Source: Burkholderiaceae bacterium (GTDB lineage: Bacteria; Pseudomonadota; Gammaproteobacteria; Burkholderiales; Burkholderiaceae_E). From it: DNA of 23,506 nucleotides. Both the position numbers and the translations under genes were made by a program. The stretch is from NCBI GenBank assembly GCA_019428955.1, contig JAHYJF010000019.1:1-23506 (forward strand). The letters are read 5' to 3'. The notes under the pieces are model-generated. The model did not search any database, was not told the origin of the DNA, and saw only the letters and a list, made by a program, of their open reading frames with translations. Of this stretch, positions 1 through 9,250 are shown in pieces (position 1 is the stretch's first letter; the number at the start of each line of letters is the position of its first letter).

Positions 1-1884
1 GGTGGTCGCCCGCCGCAGCAATTCGGCTTCGTGTCGCTTGCGCTCGGTAATGTCCTTGCCGGTTCCGCGGTAACCCCTGAAAGCGCCATTCTCGTCGATG
101 ATCAACTCGCCCGCGAGGCTTCGCCAGCGCAGCTCGCCATCAGGATCGACCCGCGCGAACTCCAGGTCGCGGAACGGCCGACGTGCCTGCAATGCCGTCT
201 CAAGCGCCTCAATTTCATCGTGCGCAAAGCTCTCAAGGGTTGTGCCCAGCATCTGCTCGGGCGTCGCCCCGGTCAGCACATAGTACGAATCCGAGAGGTA
301 AGTGATACGCAGGTTCTCATCACGCTCCCAGATCCAGTCGGAAGAGAGCTCGTTGAGGCGCCGGAATCTTTCCTCGCTGGCCCGCAACTGCTCCTCGACC
401 TGATGCTTGTCGGTTACGTCACGTCCGGTACCCCGGTAACCGATGAACGATCCCGCGGCGTCAAAGACCGGCTCGCCGGAGAGCGCGCGCCAGCGCGGCA
501 CGCCGTCGGCAAAATCGTTGCGATGGAACTCGACGTTGAGGAAACGGCGCCGCTCGGCGAGCGCCTGTGCGAAGCCGGGATAGGTTCCGGGCTCATAGGC
601 CGCGGGCTCGGAGGTCCAGGCTTCGAGCCCAATGCGTGTCCGGGGATCGATGTCGATGTTTTGGCGGTAGCTTTCCGAGAGCATGCTGATCCGGCCCTGC
701 GCGTCAGACTCCCAGTGCCAATCTGAAGACAGACCCGTGAGGCGGCGGAAGCGCTCCTCGCTGATGGCGAGTTGTTCCTGCGCAATCAGGCGCTCCCGGT
801 TCGCCGAGATACTGTCCAGCGCCAGTGAAATTCCGTCCGCGACCCGGTCGGCCAGTTCGATGAGTACCTCGTCGAATCTATGGGTCTGCCCCGAGGCGAT
901 CGACAACACTGCACAAGTCTCGCCGTGACGATGCAACGGCACCGACAGCATCGACGCGATGCCCTGCCCGCGCGCCCGGTCCCAGTGCGCCCGTAGTCGC
1001 GGATCAGCCAGATAGTCGGGTGTGTAACACTTGCGCCCCTGCACGAAAGCCCGAACCAGGATGCTCCGGTCGTCAGGGAGCTCGCCGTCGGCGCCAATGG
1101 CGTGGGTATTGAGGCGTTCGAGGTCGAGCCCACGGGCGGCCGTCGGCACGAGCTCGAGCCGGGTTTGGTCGAGTTGATGGATTGCGACGACCTCGAACTT
1201 GCCCTTGTCGTAGAGAGCCGCGCAGGTGGCCTCGAACAGTTCGAGCTCATCGGCGGCACGAGCTACCGCTTCGTTGACGGCGCTCAGCACAGCGTACATG
1301 CGGGTCAGCCGCGCCGCCCGCTCCTCGGCACCGCGGCGGGCCGTGATGTCGATGCCGATGCCGATATATCCGCTGAATTTGCCGCAATCGTCAAAGACCG
1401 GATCGCCGTTGAGCGAGCTCCAGCAAAGCTTGCCGGTGGTGTCCCGGCCGCAACACTGGAAATCCCGAAACAGCAGATGGGCGTCGAGCACCCGACGATG
1501 CGCTTCCCAGTCGTTGGGCAGGCCTTGAACATCGGGCTGGTCCCAGCGCGCCTGCCCGATCACGGGCGGGGTCTCGGGAAGCTCGCGGTCGTACTCGGAA
1601 ACGAACACCAGGCGATGCTCGACATCGGTTTCCCACGTCCAGTCCGAGGCCATCCCGCCCAGCTTGCTGTTGCGCTCCTCGCTCCTCGCCAGCCGCGCCT
1701 CGGCCGCGATTCGCAAGGCTTCGGCCTGGCCGAGCGCGCGTTCGGTCGCTTCGTTGATCGCGCGCTGCGCCGCAAGCCTGCGGCGCAGCTGGAGCAGCTG
1801 CGCGTCGACGCCCGAATGCTGTGGAAGATTGTCCATTGCCCCCGTCAGGTGCCGGCGCAGACCGTCCGCAACGGCTGCGACCAT
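1..1884 (-). CDS. Multi-PAS/GAF sensor protein, C-terminal part beyond the window edge
   Basis: The complement has an open frame of 628 codons from ATG at 1884 to the window edge with no stop, so the protein is partial at its C terminus. Visible order: a charged helical stretch (about residues 25-72), PAS 1 (about 72-190), a GAF-like domain (about 200-345), PAS 2 (about 355-475) and PAS 3 (about 480-605). Each PAS opens with an SDW-x-WE-x-D motif (SDWTWETD, SDWHWESD, SDWIWERD). PAS 2 and 3 end in GYRGTG-(R/K)-D-(V/I)-T, the usual PAC ending. There is no signal peptide or membrane segment, so sensing is probably cytoplasmic. The last visible residues (ELLRRATT) resemble the linker before a GGDEF domain, so a diguanylate cyclase output is likely; a histidine kinase is the alternative. 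ATG at 1836 is a second possible start; neither has a strong ribosome site. It is divergent from pyrE. The ligand cannot be told. Confidence 0.85.
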   Translation of the reverse strand, partial: MVAAVADGLRRHLTGAMDNLPQHSGVDAQLLQLRRRLAAQRAINEATERALGQAEALRIAAEARLARSEERNSKLGGMASDWTWETDVEHRLVFVSEYDRELPETPPVIGQARWDQPDVQGLPNDWEAHRRVLDAHLLFRDFQCCGRDTTGKLCWSSLNGDPVFDDCGKFSGYIGIGIDITARRGAEERAARLTRMYAVLSAVNEAVARAADELELFEATCAALYDKGKFEVVAIHQLDQTRLELVPTAARGLDLERLNTHAIGADGELPDDRSILVRAFVQGRKCYTPDYLADPRLRAHWDRARGQGIASMLSVPLHRHGETCAVLSIASGQTHRFDEVLIELADRVADGISLALDSISANRERLIAQEQLAISEERFRRLTGLSSDWHWESDAQGRISMLSESYRQNIDIDPRTRIGLEAWTSEPAAYEPGTYPGFAQALAERRRFLNVEFHRNDFADGVPRWRALSGEPVFDAAGSFIGYRGTGRDVTDKHQVEEQLRASEERFRRLNELSSDWIWERDENLRITYLSDSYYVLTGATPEQMLGTTLESFAHDEIEALETALQARRPFRDLEFARVDPDGELRWRSLAGELIIDENGAFRGYRGTGKDITERKRHEAELLRRATT

Positions 1885-1968
1885 GTGCTGTCGGCCGTAT
1901 CTTAGCGATCCGCGGCACGGATGCAATTCGGGCGGACCGGCGGTCCGGCGCGACCGGCAAGCGGTCGC

Positions 1969-1998
1969 TTCCGACCAGTTGGAGCACTCAAGTATGAT
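1969..1998 (+). promoter_or_regulatory. Candidate pyrE promoter
   Basis: A good -10 hexamer, TATGAT, lies at 1993-1998, with a weak -35 (TTCCGA, 1969-1974) 18 bp upstream. Transcription from about 2005 would give a leader of about 33 nt before the TTG start at 2038. This is a pattern match only. Confidence 0.35.
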
Positions 1999-2037
1999 CT
2001 CGCCTTGACCACCAACAACCGCAACCGAGGTTCCATC

Positions 2038-2727
2038 TTGAGTACAGCGCGCGCGCGATTTATCCGTTTCGCCGTCGATTCGGGGATCCTGCGCTTTGGC
2101 TCATTTCGGACCAAGGCTGGCCGGATGTCGCCGTACTTCTTCAACGCCGGCCTGTTCCACGACGGCCAGATGCTCGGCAAGATCGCCGGGTTCTATGCCG
2201 ATACGCTGTCGGCAGCCGAGAAGGAGGCCGGGTTGCGCTACGACCTGTTGTTCGGCCCGGCCTACAAGGGCATCACCCTGGCCTCGGCCACCGCGGTCGC
2301 ACTCGCCCAGCGGGCACGCAACGTCGGTTTCGCCTACAACCGCAAGGAAGCCAAGGACCACGGCGAGGGCGGCAAGCTGATCGGCGCCCCCCTGTCCGGG
2401 CGGGTGGTGATCGTCGACGACGTCATCTCGGCCGGAACCTCGGTACGCGAATCGGTCGAACTGATCCGGGCCGCCGGAGCCGAACCGGCAGCGGTGCTGA
2501 TCGCCCTCGATCGCCAGGAGCGCGGCGGAACCGCCGAGGCCCCGACCGACCGATCGGCAGTACAGGAAGTGGAAGCACTCTACGGCATCCCGGTGTTTGC
2601 GATTGCCAGCCTCGACGACGTGCTCGCGTTCCTTGAGTCCGAGCAGGGCGGCTCGTCGGGACTGGGCGCCTGGCGCGACGAAGTCGCGGCCTACCGGACC
2701 CGCTACGGGGCAGCCGCCAACGGCTGA
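2038..2727 (+). CDS. pyrE: Orotate phosphoribosyltransferase
   Basis: PyrE converts orotate and PRPP to orotidine 5'-monophosphate, the fifth step of de novo pyrimidine synthesis, in the cytoplasm. The product of 229 residues is slightly longer than the usual ~213. Visible landmarks are an N-terminal helix then KAGRMSPYFFNAG (residues 26-38), YKGI (76-79), the flexible catalytic loop RKEAKDHGEGG (102-112) and the PRPP-binding signature VVIVDDVISAGTS (123-135). I chose TTG at 2038 because it is preceded by CGAGG at 2026-2030 and places the first helix (ARFIRFAVDSGILRFG) where the family starts. The frame stays open upstream to an ATG at 1921, but those residues look non-native and overlap the candidate promoter. 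The gene converges with gatB, 43 bp away; a short GC stem (2729-2734 with 2749-2754) lies between them. Confidence 0.95.
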   Translation: MSTARARFIRFAVDSGILRFGSFRTKAGRMSPYFFNAGLFHDGQMLGKIAGFYADTLSAAEKEAGLRYDLLFGPAYKGITLASATAVALAQRARNVGFAYNRKEAKDHGEGGKLIGAPLSGRVVIVDDVISAGTSVRESVELIRAAGAEPAAVLIALDRQERGGTAEAPTDRSAVQEVEALYGIPVFAIASLDDVLAFLESEQGGSSGLGAWRDEVAAYRTRYGAAANG

Positions 2728-2770
2728 TGCCGCGTGTCACGCCACCAGCGCGGCGCCTGGCCCAACAGGC

Positions 2771-4237
<1,467 letters not shown>

Positions 4238-4272
4238 CTTTACAACCTCTCTGAAAAAGCGCCGCGCCACGG

Positions 4273-4833
4273 CTAGAGCCGCGCGCAGCCGCCCGTCGTC
4301 GGATCGAACATCACCGGCCAGGCACGGTCGTAGATTCCCGGGTTGCAACGCGCCGCGCAGCCTGCATGCGCCAGCGTGATGCGCCGCTCATCACGCCAGA
4401 CCATTAGCCTGCAACCGCTGCCGTCGCGGGCCTGCAGCTCGATGTGAGGGCGGCTGCGGGTCTGCGCGAAATCAACCTGCTCAAACGAACAGGAACCGCG
4501 CCGGCCAACGTGCAACTCCCAGGACAGGGCCTCGACGTGGTTGTCGCGCACCTTCAGGGTCGCGCGCTCGCGGTAGCCATCGACCTCGGTTTGTGCACAA
4601 GCTCCCTGCAGAGTGATCGCGCGCTCGGCAATCCGCCCCGGACGCGACGGCGCGGGTAGCGGCGCCGGAGTTGCCGTTGGCGGCGGCGCCGGCCGGGGCG
4701 GCGCCAGGGGAGACTGCAAAGGGGCGGGCTGCGGAGGGGGAGAGGCGGGCGTTGGGCGCGGCGGCGGAAGGTACACGCACCCGGCGAGGAGTGCGGTCAT
4801 GAACCAGAGCCCGGCGCGGCTGCGCAGCCTCAT
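4273..4833 (-). CDS. Proline-rich putative lipoprotein inside the gat operon
   Basis: I do not recognise a named family for this 186-residue protein. It opens with a lipoprotein signal: basic residues, a hydrophobic run (LWFMTALLAGC) and a lipobox LLAGC with the lipidated Cys at residue 19, so export and acylation are likely. Residues 22-67 are a Pro/Ala-rich tether. The remaining ~115 residues form a soluble region with six cysteines, compatible with three disulfides in the periplasm. The gene lies between gatA and gatB; its ATG overlaps the gatA stop by 4 bp (ATGA), suggesting translational coupling. Nothing in the sequence links it to amidotransferase function, and an exported lipoprotein cannot meet the cytoplasmic GatCAB complex. 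Shared transcription is the simplest reading. No catalytic motif is visible. Confidence 0.85.
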   Translation of the reverse strand: MRLRSRAGLWFMTALLAGCVYLPPPRPTPASPPPQPAPLQSPLAPPRPAPPPTATPAPLPAPSRPGRIAERAITLQGACAQTEVDGYRERATLKVRDNHVEALSWELHVGRRGSCSFEQVDFAQTRSRPHIELQARDGSGCRLMVWRDERRITLAHAGCAARCNPGIYDRAWPVMFDPTTGGCARL

Positions 4834-6305
4834 AGCCGCTCCCCCGGGCGCCGCAGATGCCAGTCACTGCCTTGCTGGAACCGGTGGGCGACCTCGAGCA
4901 AGCGCGCTTCCCCGAAATAGGTGCCGATCAGCTGCATTCCGACCGGCCGGCCAAGTGCGCCGAAACCGACCGGCAGTGAAAGCCCGGGCAGGCCGGCGAG
5001 CGAGGCCGGCAACGTAAAGATGTCGGCCAGGTAGTTCTGCACCGGGTCATCGGTGCGCTCGCCAATGTTCCAGGCCACGGTCGGTGAGACCGGCCCGGCA
5101 ATGACGTCGACCTGGTCGAACGCAGCGCGGAAGTCCTCGGCGATCAGCCGGCGCAGCTTCTGGGCCTGCAGGTAATAGGCATCGTAGTAGCCATGCGAGA
5201 GCACATAGGTGCCGATCAGGATCCGGCGCTTCACCTCGGCGCCAAAGCCTTCCGCCCGGGTGCGCTGGTACATGTCGGTGAGGTCGCCATATTCGGCCGC
5301 CCGGTGCCCGTAGCGCACGCCGTCGAAGCGCGATAGGTTGCTCGAGGCTTCCGCCGGTGCGATCACGTAATAGGCCGGGATCGCCAGTTCGGTCTTGGGC
5401 AGGGCAACCGGGACGCACTCTGCGCCCAGCACCTCGAGCGCGCGCAGCGCGGCCTCGATCGGAGCACGGACGTCGACCGCCAGGCCGGCGCCAAAGAACT
5501 CTCCGGGAATGCCGATGCGCAGCCCCTGCAACGGGCGCGAACCTGCCGCCGGTGCGTCGAGCGCGGCCGCGAAGTCTTCCGGCGGACGTTGCAGGCTGGT
5601 CGAGTCGCGCTCATCGAACCCCGCCATCGCTCCGAGCAGTTGGGCGCAGTCGTGGGCCGAGCGGCCGAACGCGCCCCCCTGGTCGAGGCTCGAGGCGAAG
5701 GCGATCATTCCGTAGCGCGAGACCCGCCCGTAGGTCGGCTTGATCCCGGTGATGCCGCACATCGCGGCCGGCTGGCGAACCGAGCCGCCGGTATCGGTGC
5801 CGGTCGCGATCGGCGCCAGCCCGGCGGCCACCGCCGCGGCCGACCCGCCTGACGAACCGCCGGGGATCGCCTCCTCGTCCCAGGGATTGCGCACCGGCCC
5901 GAACCAGGAATTCTCGGTCGAAGAACCCATCGCGAACTCATCACAGTTGGTCTTTCCCAGGCACACCGCCCCGGCCGCTCCCAGCCGCGCGACCACGGTT
6001 GCGTCGAACGGGCTGACGTAATCGGCCAGCATCCGCGAGCCGGCACTCGAGCGCCAGCCGCGCGTGACAAAGATGTCCTTGTGCGCCAGCGGAATGCCCA
6101 ACAGGGGGGCGCGGTCTTTGGCCGCCAGCCGGGCGTCGGCCGCCCGGGCCTGCTCGAGGGTAAGTTCCGGGCGCACATCGACGAAGGCGTTGAGCCGGTC
6201 GGCCGCGATCCGGTCGAGGAAATGGCGGGCCAGTTCCTCGGCGCTGAAGCTGCCATCGTCGAGCCCGGCGCGCATTTCGGCCAGGTCAAGTTGGTGCAGG
6301 CTCAT
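4830..6305 (-). CDS. gatA: Asp-tRNA(Asn)/Glu-tRNA(Gln) amidotransferase subunit A
   Basis: GatA is the glutaminase subunit, an amidase-signature enzyme that releases ammonia from glutamine and channels it to GatB. The 491-residue product carries the Ser-cisSer-Lys triad in the expected spacing: Lys76 in LAHKD, Ser151 in the glycine/serine loop GGSSGGSAAA (149-158) and Ser175 in TDTGGSVRQPA. Start ATG at 6305 gives the family-like MSLHQLDLAEM opening. It overlaps the gatC stop codon by 4 bp (ATGA), as the lipoprotein start does with the gatA stop, so translation along gatC-gatA-lipoprotein is probably coupled. The in-frame extension to 6365 lies inside gatC and is rejected. Confidence 0.97.
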   Translation of the reverse strand: MSLHQLDLAEMRAGLDDGSFSAEELARHFLDRIAADRLNAFVDVRPELTLEQARAADARLAAKDRAPLLGIPLAHKDIFVTRGWRSSAGSRMLADYVSPFDATVVARLGAAGAVCLGKTNCDEFAMGSSTENSWFGPVRNPWDEEAIPGGSSGGSAAAVAAGLAPIATGTDTGGSVRQPAAMCGITGIKPTYGRVSRYGMIAFASSLDQGGAFGRSAHDCAQLLGAMAGFDERDSTSLQRPPEDFAAALDAPAAGSRPLQGLRIGIPGEFFGAGLAVDVRAPIEAALRALEVLGAECVPVALPKTELAIPAYYVIAPAEASSNLSRFDGVRYGHRAAEYGDLTDMYQRTRAEGFGAEVKRRILIGTYVLSHGYYDAYYLQAQKLRRLIAEDFRAAFDQVDVIAGPVSPTVAWNIGERTDDPVQNYLADIFTLPASLAGLPGLSLPVGFGALGRPVGMQLIGTYFGEARLLEVAHRFQQGSDWHLRRPGERL

Positions 6306-6589
6306 TCGATCACTTTCGGTACGAGGTAGAGGCCGCGCTCGTGTGCCGGCGCCACCGCCTGGCACTCGGCGCGCCGGTCCGGCTCGGTTGGCTCGTCACG
6401 GCGCAGGCGTAGTGCCATTTCCTGGGGATTGGTCATCGGTGCCACCCCGGTGGTGTCAACCGACTGAAGCTGCTCGATCAAGCCAAAGATGTCATTGATC
6501 TGCGCATGCATATGCTGCGCCTCGGCGGGGTCGAGTTGGATCCGGGCGAGGTGCGCGATGCGCTCGACCTCGGGTAGAGTCAGGGACAT
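6302..6589 (-). CDS. gatC: Asp-tRNA(Asn)/Glu-tRNA(Gln) amidotransferase subunit C
   Basis: GatC is the small subunit that wraps around and stabilises GatA within GatCAB. The 95-residue product has the typical opening MSLTLPEVERIAHLARIQL and the central helix with IFGLIEQLQSVDTTGVAPM, then the conserved RRDEPTE near the middle of the C-terminal half. ATG at 6589 matches the usual family start but has no good ribosome site. A GTG at 6610, seven codons upstream in frame, is preceded by GAGGGG at a suitable distance and may be the true start. It is the first gene of the minus-strand gat operon and is divergent from mreB across about 115-136 bp. Confidence 0.93.
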   Translation of the reverse strand: MSLTLPEVERIAHLARIQLDPAEAQHMHAQINDIFGLIEQLQSVDTTGVAPMTNPQEMALRLRRDEPTEPDRRAECQAVAPAHERGLYLVPKVIE

Positions 6590-6610
6590 GAGCGTTTCTG
6601 GGGTCGCCAC

Positions 6611-6725
6611 GCGAGCCCCTCGGGATCGCGCCGACAGCCCTGGTCTGGTCAGGTGGATGCGGGATTATAAGGTATCATTACCCGCTGATTTACGAGGCTT
6701 TTTGGCCTTTTTCAACGGAACTCGC
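6611..6725. promoter_or_regulatory. Divergent gatC/mreB promoter region
   Basis: This AT-richer gap separates two divergent operons. On the plus strand there are two -10-like hexamers, TTATAA (6665-6670) and TATCAT (6673-6678). A possible -35, TGGTCA (6647-6652), is not ideally spaced from either. A short 4-bp stem, AGGC (6695-6698) with GCCT (6705-6708), is followed by a T run in the mreB leader. It is too weak to call a terminator. Promoter activity is inferred from position. Confidence 0.4.
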
Positions 6726-7769
6726 ATGTTCGGTTTTCTGCGCAAGTACTTCTCCAATGACCTGGCGATCGATCTCGGTACCGCCAACACCCTGATTTAC
6801 GTCCGTAACAAGGGCATCGTGCTCGACGAGCCCTCGGTCGTGGCCATCCGCCAGGAAGGCGGGCCCAACGGCAAGAAGACGATTTCGGCGGTGGGCACCG
6901 AAGCCAAGCAGATGCTCGGCAAGGTGCCGGGCAACATCGAGGCGATTCGCCCGATGAAGGACGGCGTGATCGCCGACTTCACGGTCACCGAGCAGATGCT
7001 CAAGCAGTTCATCAGGATGGTCCACGAATCGCGGCTGCTTTCGCCCAGCCCCCGGATCATCATCTGCGTTCCCTGCGGCTCGACCCAGGTCGAACGGCGC
7101 GCGATCCGGGAGTCGGCCATTGGCGCCGGCGCTTCCCAGGTGTTCCTGATCGAGGAGCCGATGGCGGCGGCGATCGGCGCCGGGCTGCCGGTCTCGGAAG
7201 CTTCGGGCTCGATGGTCGTCGACGTCGGCGGCGGCACCACCGAGGTCGGCGTGATCTCACTGGGCGGCATGGTCTACAAGGGCTCGATCCGGGTCGGCGG
7301 CGACAAGTTCGACGAGGCCATCGTCAACTACGTCCGGCGCAATTACGGCATGCTGATCGGCGAACAGACCGCCGAGGCAGTCAAGAAGAAGATCGGTTCG
7401 GCCTTCCCCGGTGCCGAAATCCGCGAGATGGAAGTAAAAGGGCGCAACCTCTCGGAAGGGATTCCGCGCGGCTTCACCATCTCGAGCAACGAAATTCTTG
7501 AAGCGCTCACCGACCCGCTCAACCAGATCGTTTCGGCGGTCAAGATCGCCCTCGAGCAGACCCCCCCGGAGCTGGGCGCCGACATCACCGAACGCGGCAT
7601 CATGCTGACCGGCGGCGGGGCGCTGTTGCGCGACATCGACCGCCTGATGATGGAAGAAACCGGGTTGCCGGTCTTCATCGCCGAAGACCCCCTCACCTGC
7701 GTGGTCCGCGGCTGCGGGATCGCCCTCGAGCGCATGGAAAAGCTGGGCGCAATCTTCACCCACGAATGA
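6726..7769 (+). CDS. mreB: Rod shape-determining actin homologue MreB
   Basis: MreB forms membrane-associated filaments that organise side-wall peptidoglycan synthesis. The product is 347 residues, the same length as E. coli MreB. It shows the N-terminal amphipathic membrane-anchor segment (MFGFLRKYF), the phosphate-1 motif DLAIDLGTANTLI (12-24), the phosphate-2 motif VVDVGGGTTEVG (about 161-172) and the adenosine motif IMLTGGGALLRDID near residue 295. Start ATG at 6726 is fixed by the canonical MFGFLRKYFSNDLAIDLG opening, with GGAA just upstream. An in-frame extension into the gatC region is rejected. It is the first gene of mreB-mreC-mreD-mrdA-rodA; mreC follows after 44 bp. The separate spacing fits the common pattern of higher mreB expression, though no internal promoter is evident. 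Confidence 0.98.
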   Translation: MFGFLRKYFSNDLAIDLGTANTLIYVRNKGIVLDEPSVVAIRQEGGPNGKKTISAVGTEAKQMLGKVPGNIEAIRPMKDGVIADFTVTEQMLKQFIRMVHESRLLSPSPRIIICVPCGSTQVERRAIRESAIGAGASQVFLIEEPMAAAIGAGLPVSEASGSMVVDVGGGTTEVGVISLGGMVYKGSIRVGGDKFDEAIVNYVRRNYGMLIGEQTAEAVKKKIGSAFPGAEIREMEVKGRNLSEGIPRGFTISSNEILEALTDPLNQIVSAVKIALEQTPPELGADITERGIMLTGGGALLRDIDRLMMEETGLPVFIAEDPLTCVVRGCGIALERMEKLGAIFTHE

Positions 7770-7813
7770 CGCGCGTGGCCCGGCTGGTGCCGGCCCGCGG
7801 CCCCGTCTGAACG

Positions 7814-8719
7814 ATGGAATACAGCCCGCCGCCGTTCTTCAAGCAGGGTCTCTCCGCCAACGCGCGGCTCGCCTTCTTTGCCCTGTTGGCGATAGCTCTG
7901 CTGGTCATCGACGCCCGCACCAGCATGCTCACCACCATCCGCCAGGGAATCGGCGCGGCACTCTATCCGTTGCAACGCACCGTGCTGGTGCCGCGCGACA
8001 CCACGCGCATCCTCGGCGACTACTTCGGCGGGATTTCCCGGCTGCGTGACGAACGCGCCGAGCTCGCCCGAATCGAGGCCGCCAATGCCCGCACCCTGCT
8101 GCAGGTCGAGCAACTCGCGGCCGAGAACAATCAATTGCGGCGCACCCTCGAGATGCGCGAGCGGCTGGCGATCCGGTCGGTCGTCGGCGAGGTACTCTAC
8201 GAAACCCGCGACCCGTTCACCCATCGGGTCGTGCTCGACCGCGGGCTGCAGCACGGCATCGCGCTCGGCCAGCCGGTGATCGACGCCACCGGCGTGATCG
8301 GACAGGTGACCCTGGTGTTGCCGCTCTCGAGCGAGGTCACGCTGATCAGCGACCGCAGCACGACGCTGCCGGTCGAGCTCGCGCGCAGCGGCCAGCGTGC
8401 GATCAGCTTCGGCGGCCCCGATCCCGGCCACCTCGAGCTGCGCTACCTGCCAACCAATTCCGACGTCGTGGCCGGCGACCTGGTGGTCACCTCGGGGCTC
8501 GACGGGGTGTTTCCGCCGGGCTTGCCGGTGGGACGGGTGGAATCTTTCCAGCGCGAAGGGGGGGGCTCCTTCGCCAGTGCGACCATGACCCCGCTGGCAG
8601 GGGTCCACAGCAGCCACCTGCTGCTGGTGCTGCTCACCGAGCGGGCCAATGTCCCGGCGAACACTGCCACGAAAAATCCCCCGGCGATACCGCGCTCCCG
8701 GGCGCGGTTGGCGAAATAG
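7814..8719 (+). CDS. mreC: Rod shape-determining protein MreC
   Basis: MreC is a bitopic inner-membrane protein that activates the PBP2-RodA synthase from the periplasmic side. The 301-residue product has a cytoplasmic N terminus, one membrane helix at about 19-36 (LAFFALLAIALLVIDAR), a coiled coil at about 72-118 rich in Glu/Arg/Leu heptads and the paired beta domains (about 120-275) with VLDRGLQHGIALGQPVI and GDLVVTSGLDGVFPPGLPVG, both typical of MreC. The C-terminal tail (about 277-301) is Pro/Ala/Arg-rich and probably disordered. It follows mreB by 44 bp and is only 3 bp before mreD. No clear ribosome site precedes the ATG. Confidence 0.96.
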   Translation: MEYSPPPFFKQGLSANARLAFFALLAIALLVIDARTSMLTTIRQGIGAALYPLQRTVLVPRDTTRILGDYFGGISRLRDERAELARIEAANARTLLQVEQLAAENNQLRRTLEMRERLAIRSVVGEVLYETRDPFTHRVVLDRGLQHGIALGQPVIDATGVIGQVTLVLPLSSEVTLISDRSTTLPVELARSGQRAISFGGPDPGHLELRYLPTNSDVVAGDLVVTSGLDGVFPPGLPVGRVESFQREGGGSFASATMTPLAGVHSSHLLLVLLTERANVPANTATKNPPAIPRSRARLAK

Positions 8720-8722
8720 GCC

Positions 8723-9238
8723 ATGGCGATGCGCGGCGAATACCTTCTGGCACCCGCCAACCGGGCATTCATCACTTTCACCATCGTGGTGGCGTTCATC
8801 GCGAACGTCCTGCCGTGGGGGAAGATGACGCTCACGCCGGACTTCCTCGCGCTGACGCTGGTGTTCTGGAATATCCGCCAGCCCCGCATGGTCGGAATCG
8901 GCATCGCGTTCCTCTTCGGCCTGCTGATGGACGTCCACGACGCCGCGCTACTGGGTCAGCACGCGCTCGTCTACAGCTTGCTGTCGTACGGCGCCATCAG
9001 CCTGCACCGCCGCATTCCCTGGTTCGGCATGCCGGCCCAGATGGCTCACGTGCTGCCGCTGCTGCTGGCCGGGCAGCTCGTCTCCCTGGTGCTGCGCATG
9101 ATGCTCGGCGGCGGCTTCCCGGGCTGGCTCTACTTCCTGCCCAGTATCACCGGGACGCTGCTCTGGCCGATCGCCGAGTGGCTGCTGCTGGCGCCGCAGC
9201 GGGTGGCCGTCGAACATGACGAAAACCGTCCGCTCTGA
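8723..9238 (+). CDS. mreD: Rod shape-determining membrane protein MreD
   Basis: MreD is a small polytopic inner-membrane partner of MreC in the elongasome. The 171-residue product has about five hydrophobic segments, including FITFTIVVAFIANVLPW, the FLALTLVFWNI region and GIGIAFLFGLLMDVHDAALLG. The phrase FGLLMDVHDAALLGQHAL is characteristic of proteobacterial MreD, which usually has a GLL-x-D core there. Length is near the usual ~160. The gene is sandwiched tightly: 3 bp after mreC and 12 bp before mrdA, so it is certainly co-transcribed. Confidence 0.95.
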   Translation: MAMRGEYLLAPANRAFITFTIVVAFIANVLPWGKMTLTPDFLALTLVFWNIRQPRMVGIGIAFLFGLLMDVHDAALLGQHALVYSLLSYGAISLHRRIPWFGMPAQMAHVLPLLLAGQLVSLVLRMMLGGGFPGWLYFLPSITGTLLWPIAEWLLLAPQRVAVEHDENRPL

Positions 9239-9250
9239 GCGCCGGCGACC

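Noticed and set aside
7776..7800. GC hairpin in the mreB-mreC gap (CCGGC-TGGT-GCCGG)
   Set aside because: A five-pair stem is common at this GC content and no T run follows, so no attenuator or terminator is called.
7343..8938. 531-codon open frame on the minus strand opposite mreB/mreC
   Set aside because: It spans two confidently assigned genes on the other strand and has low-complexity His/Gln/Arg composition and no domain.
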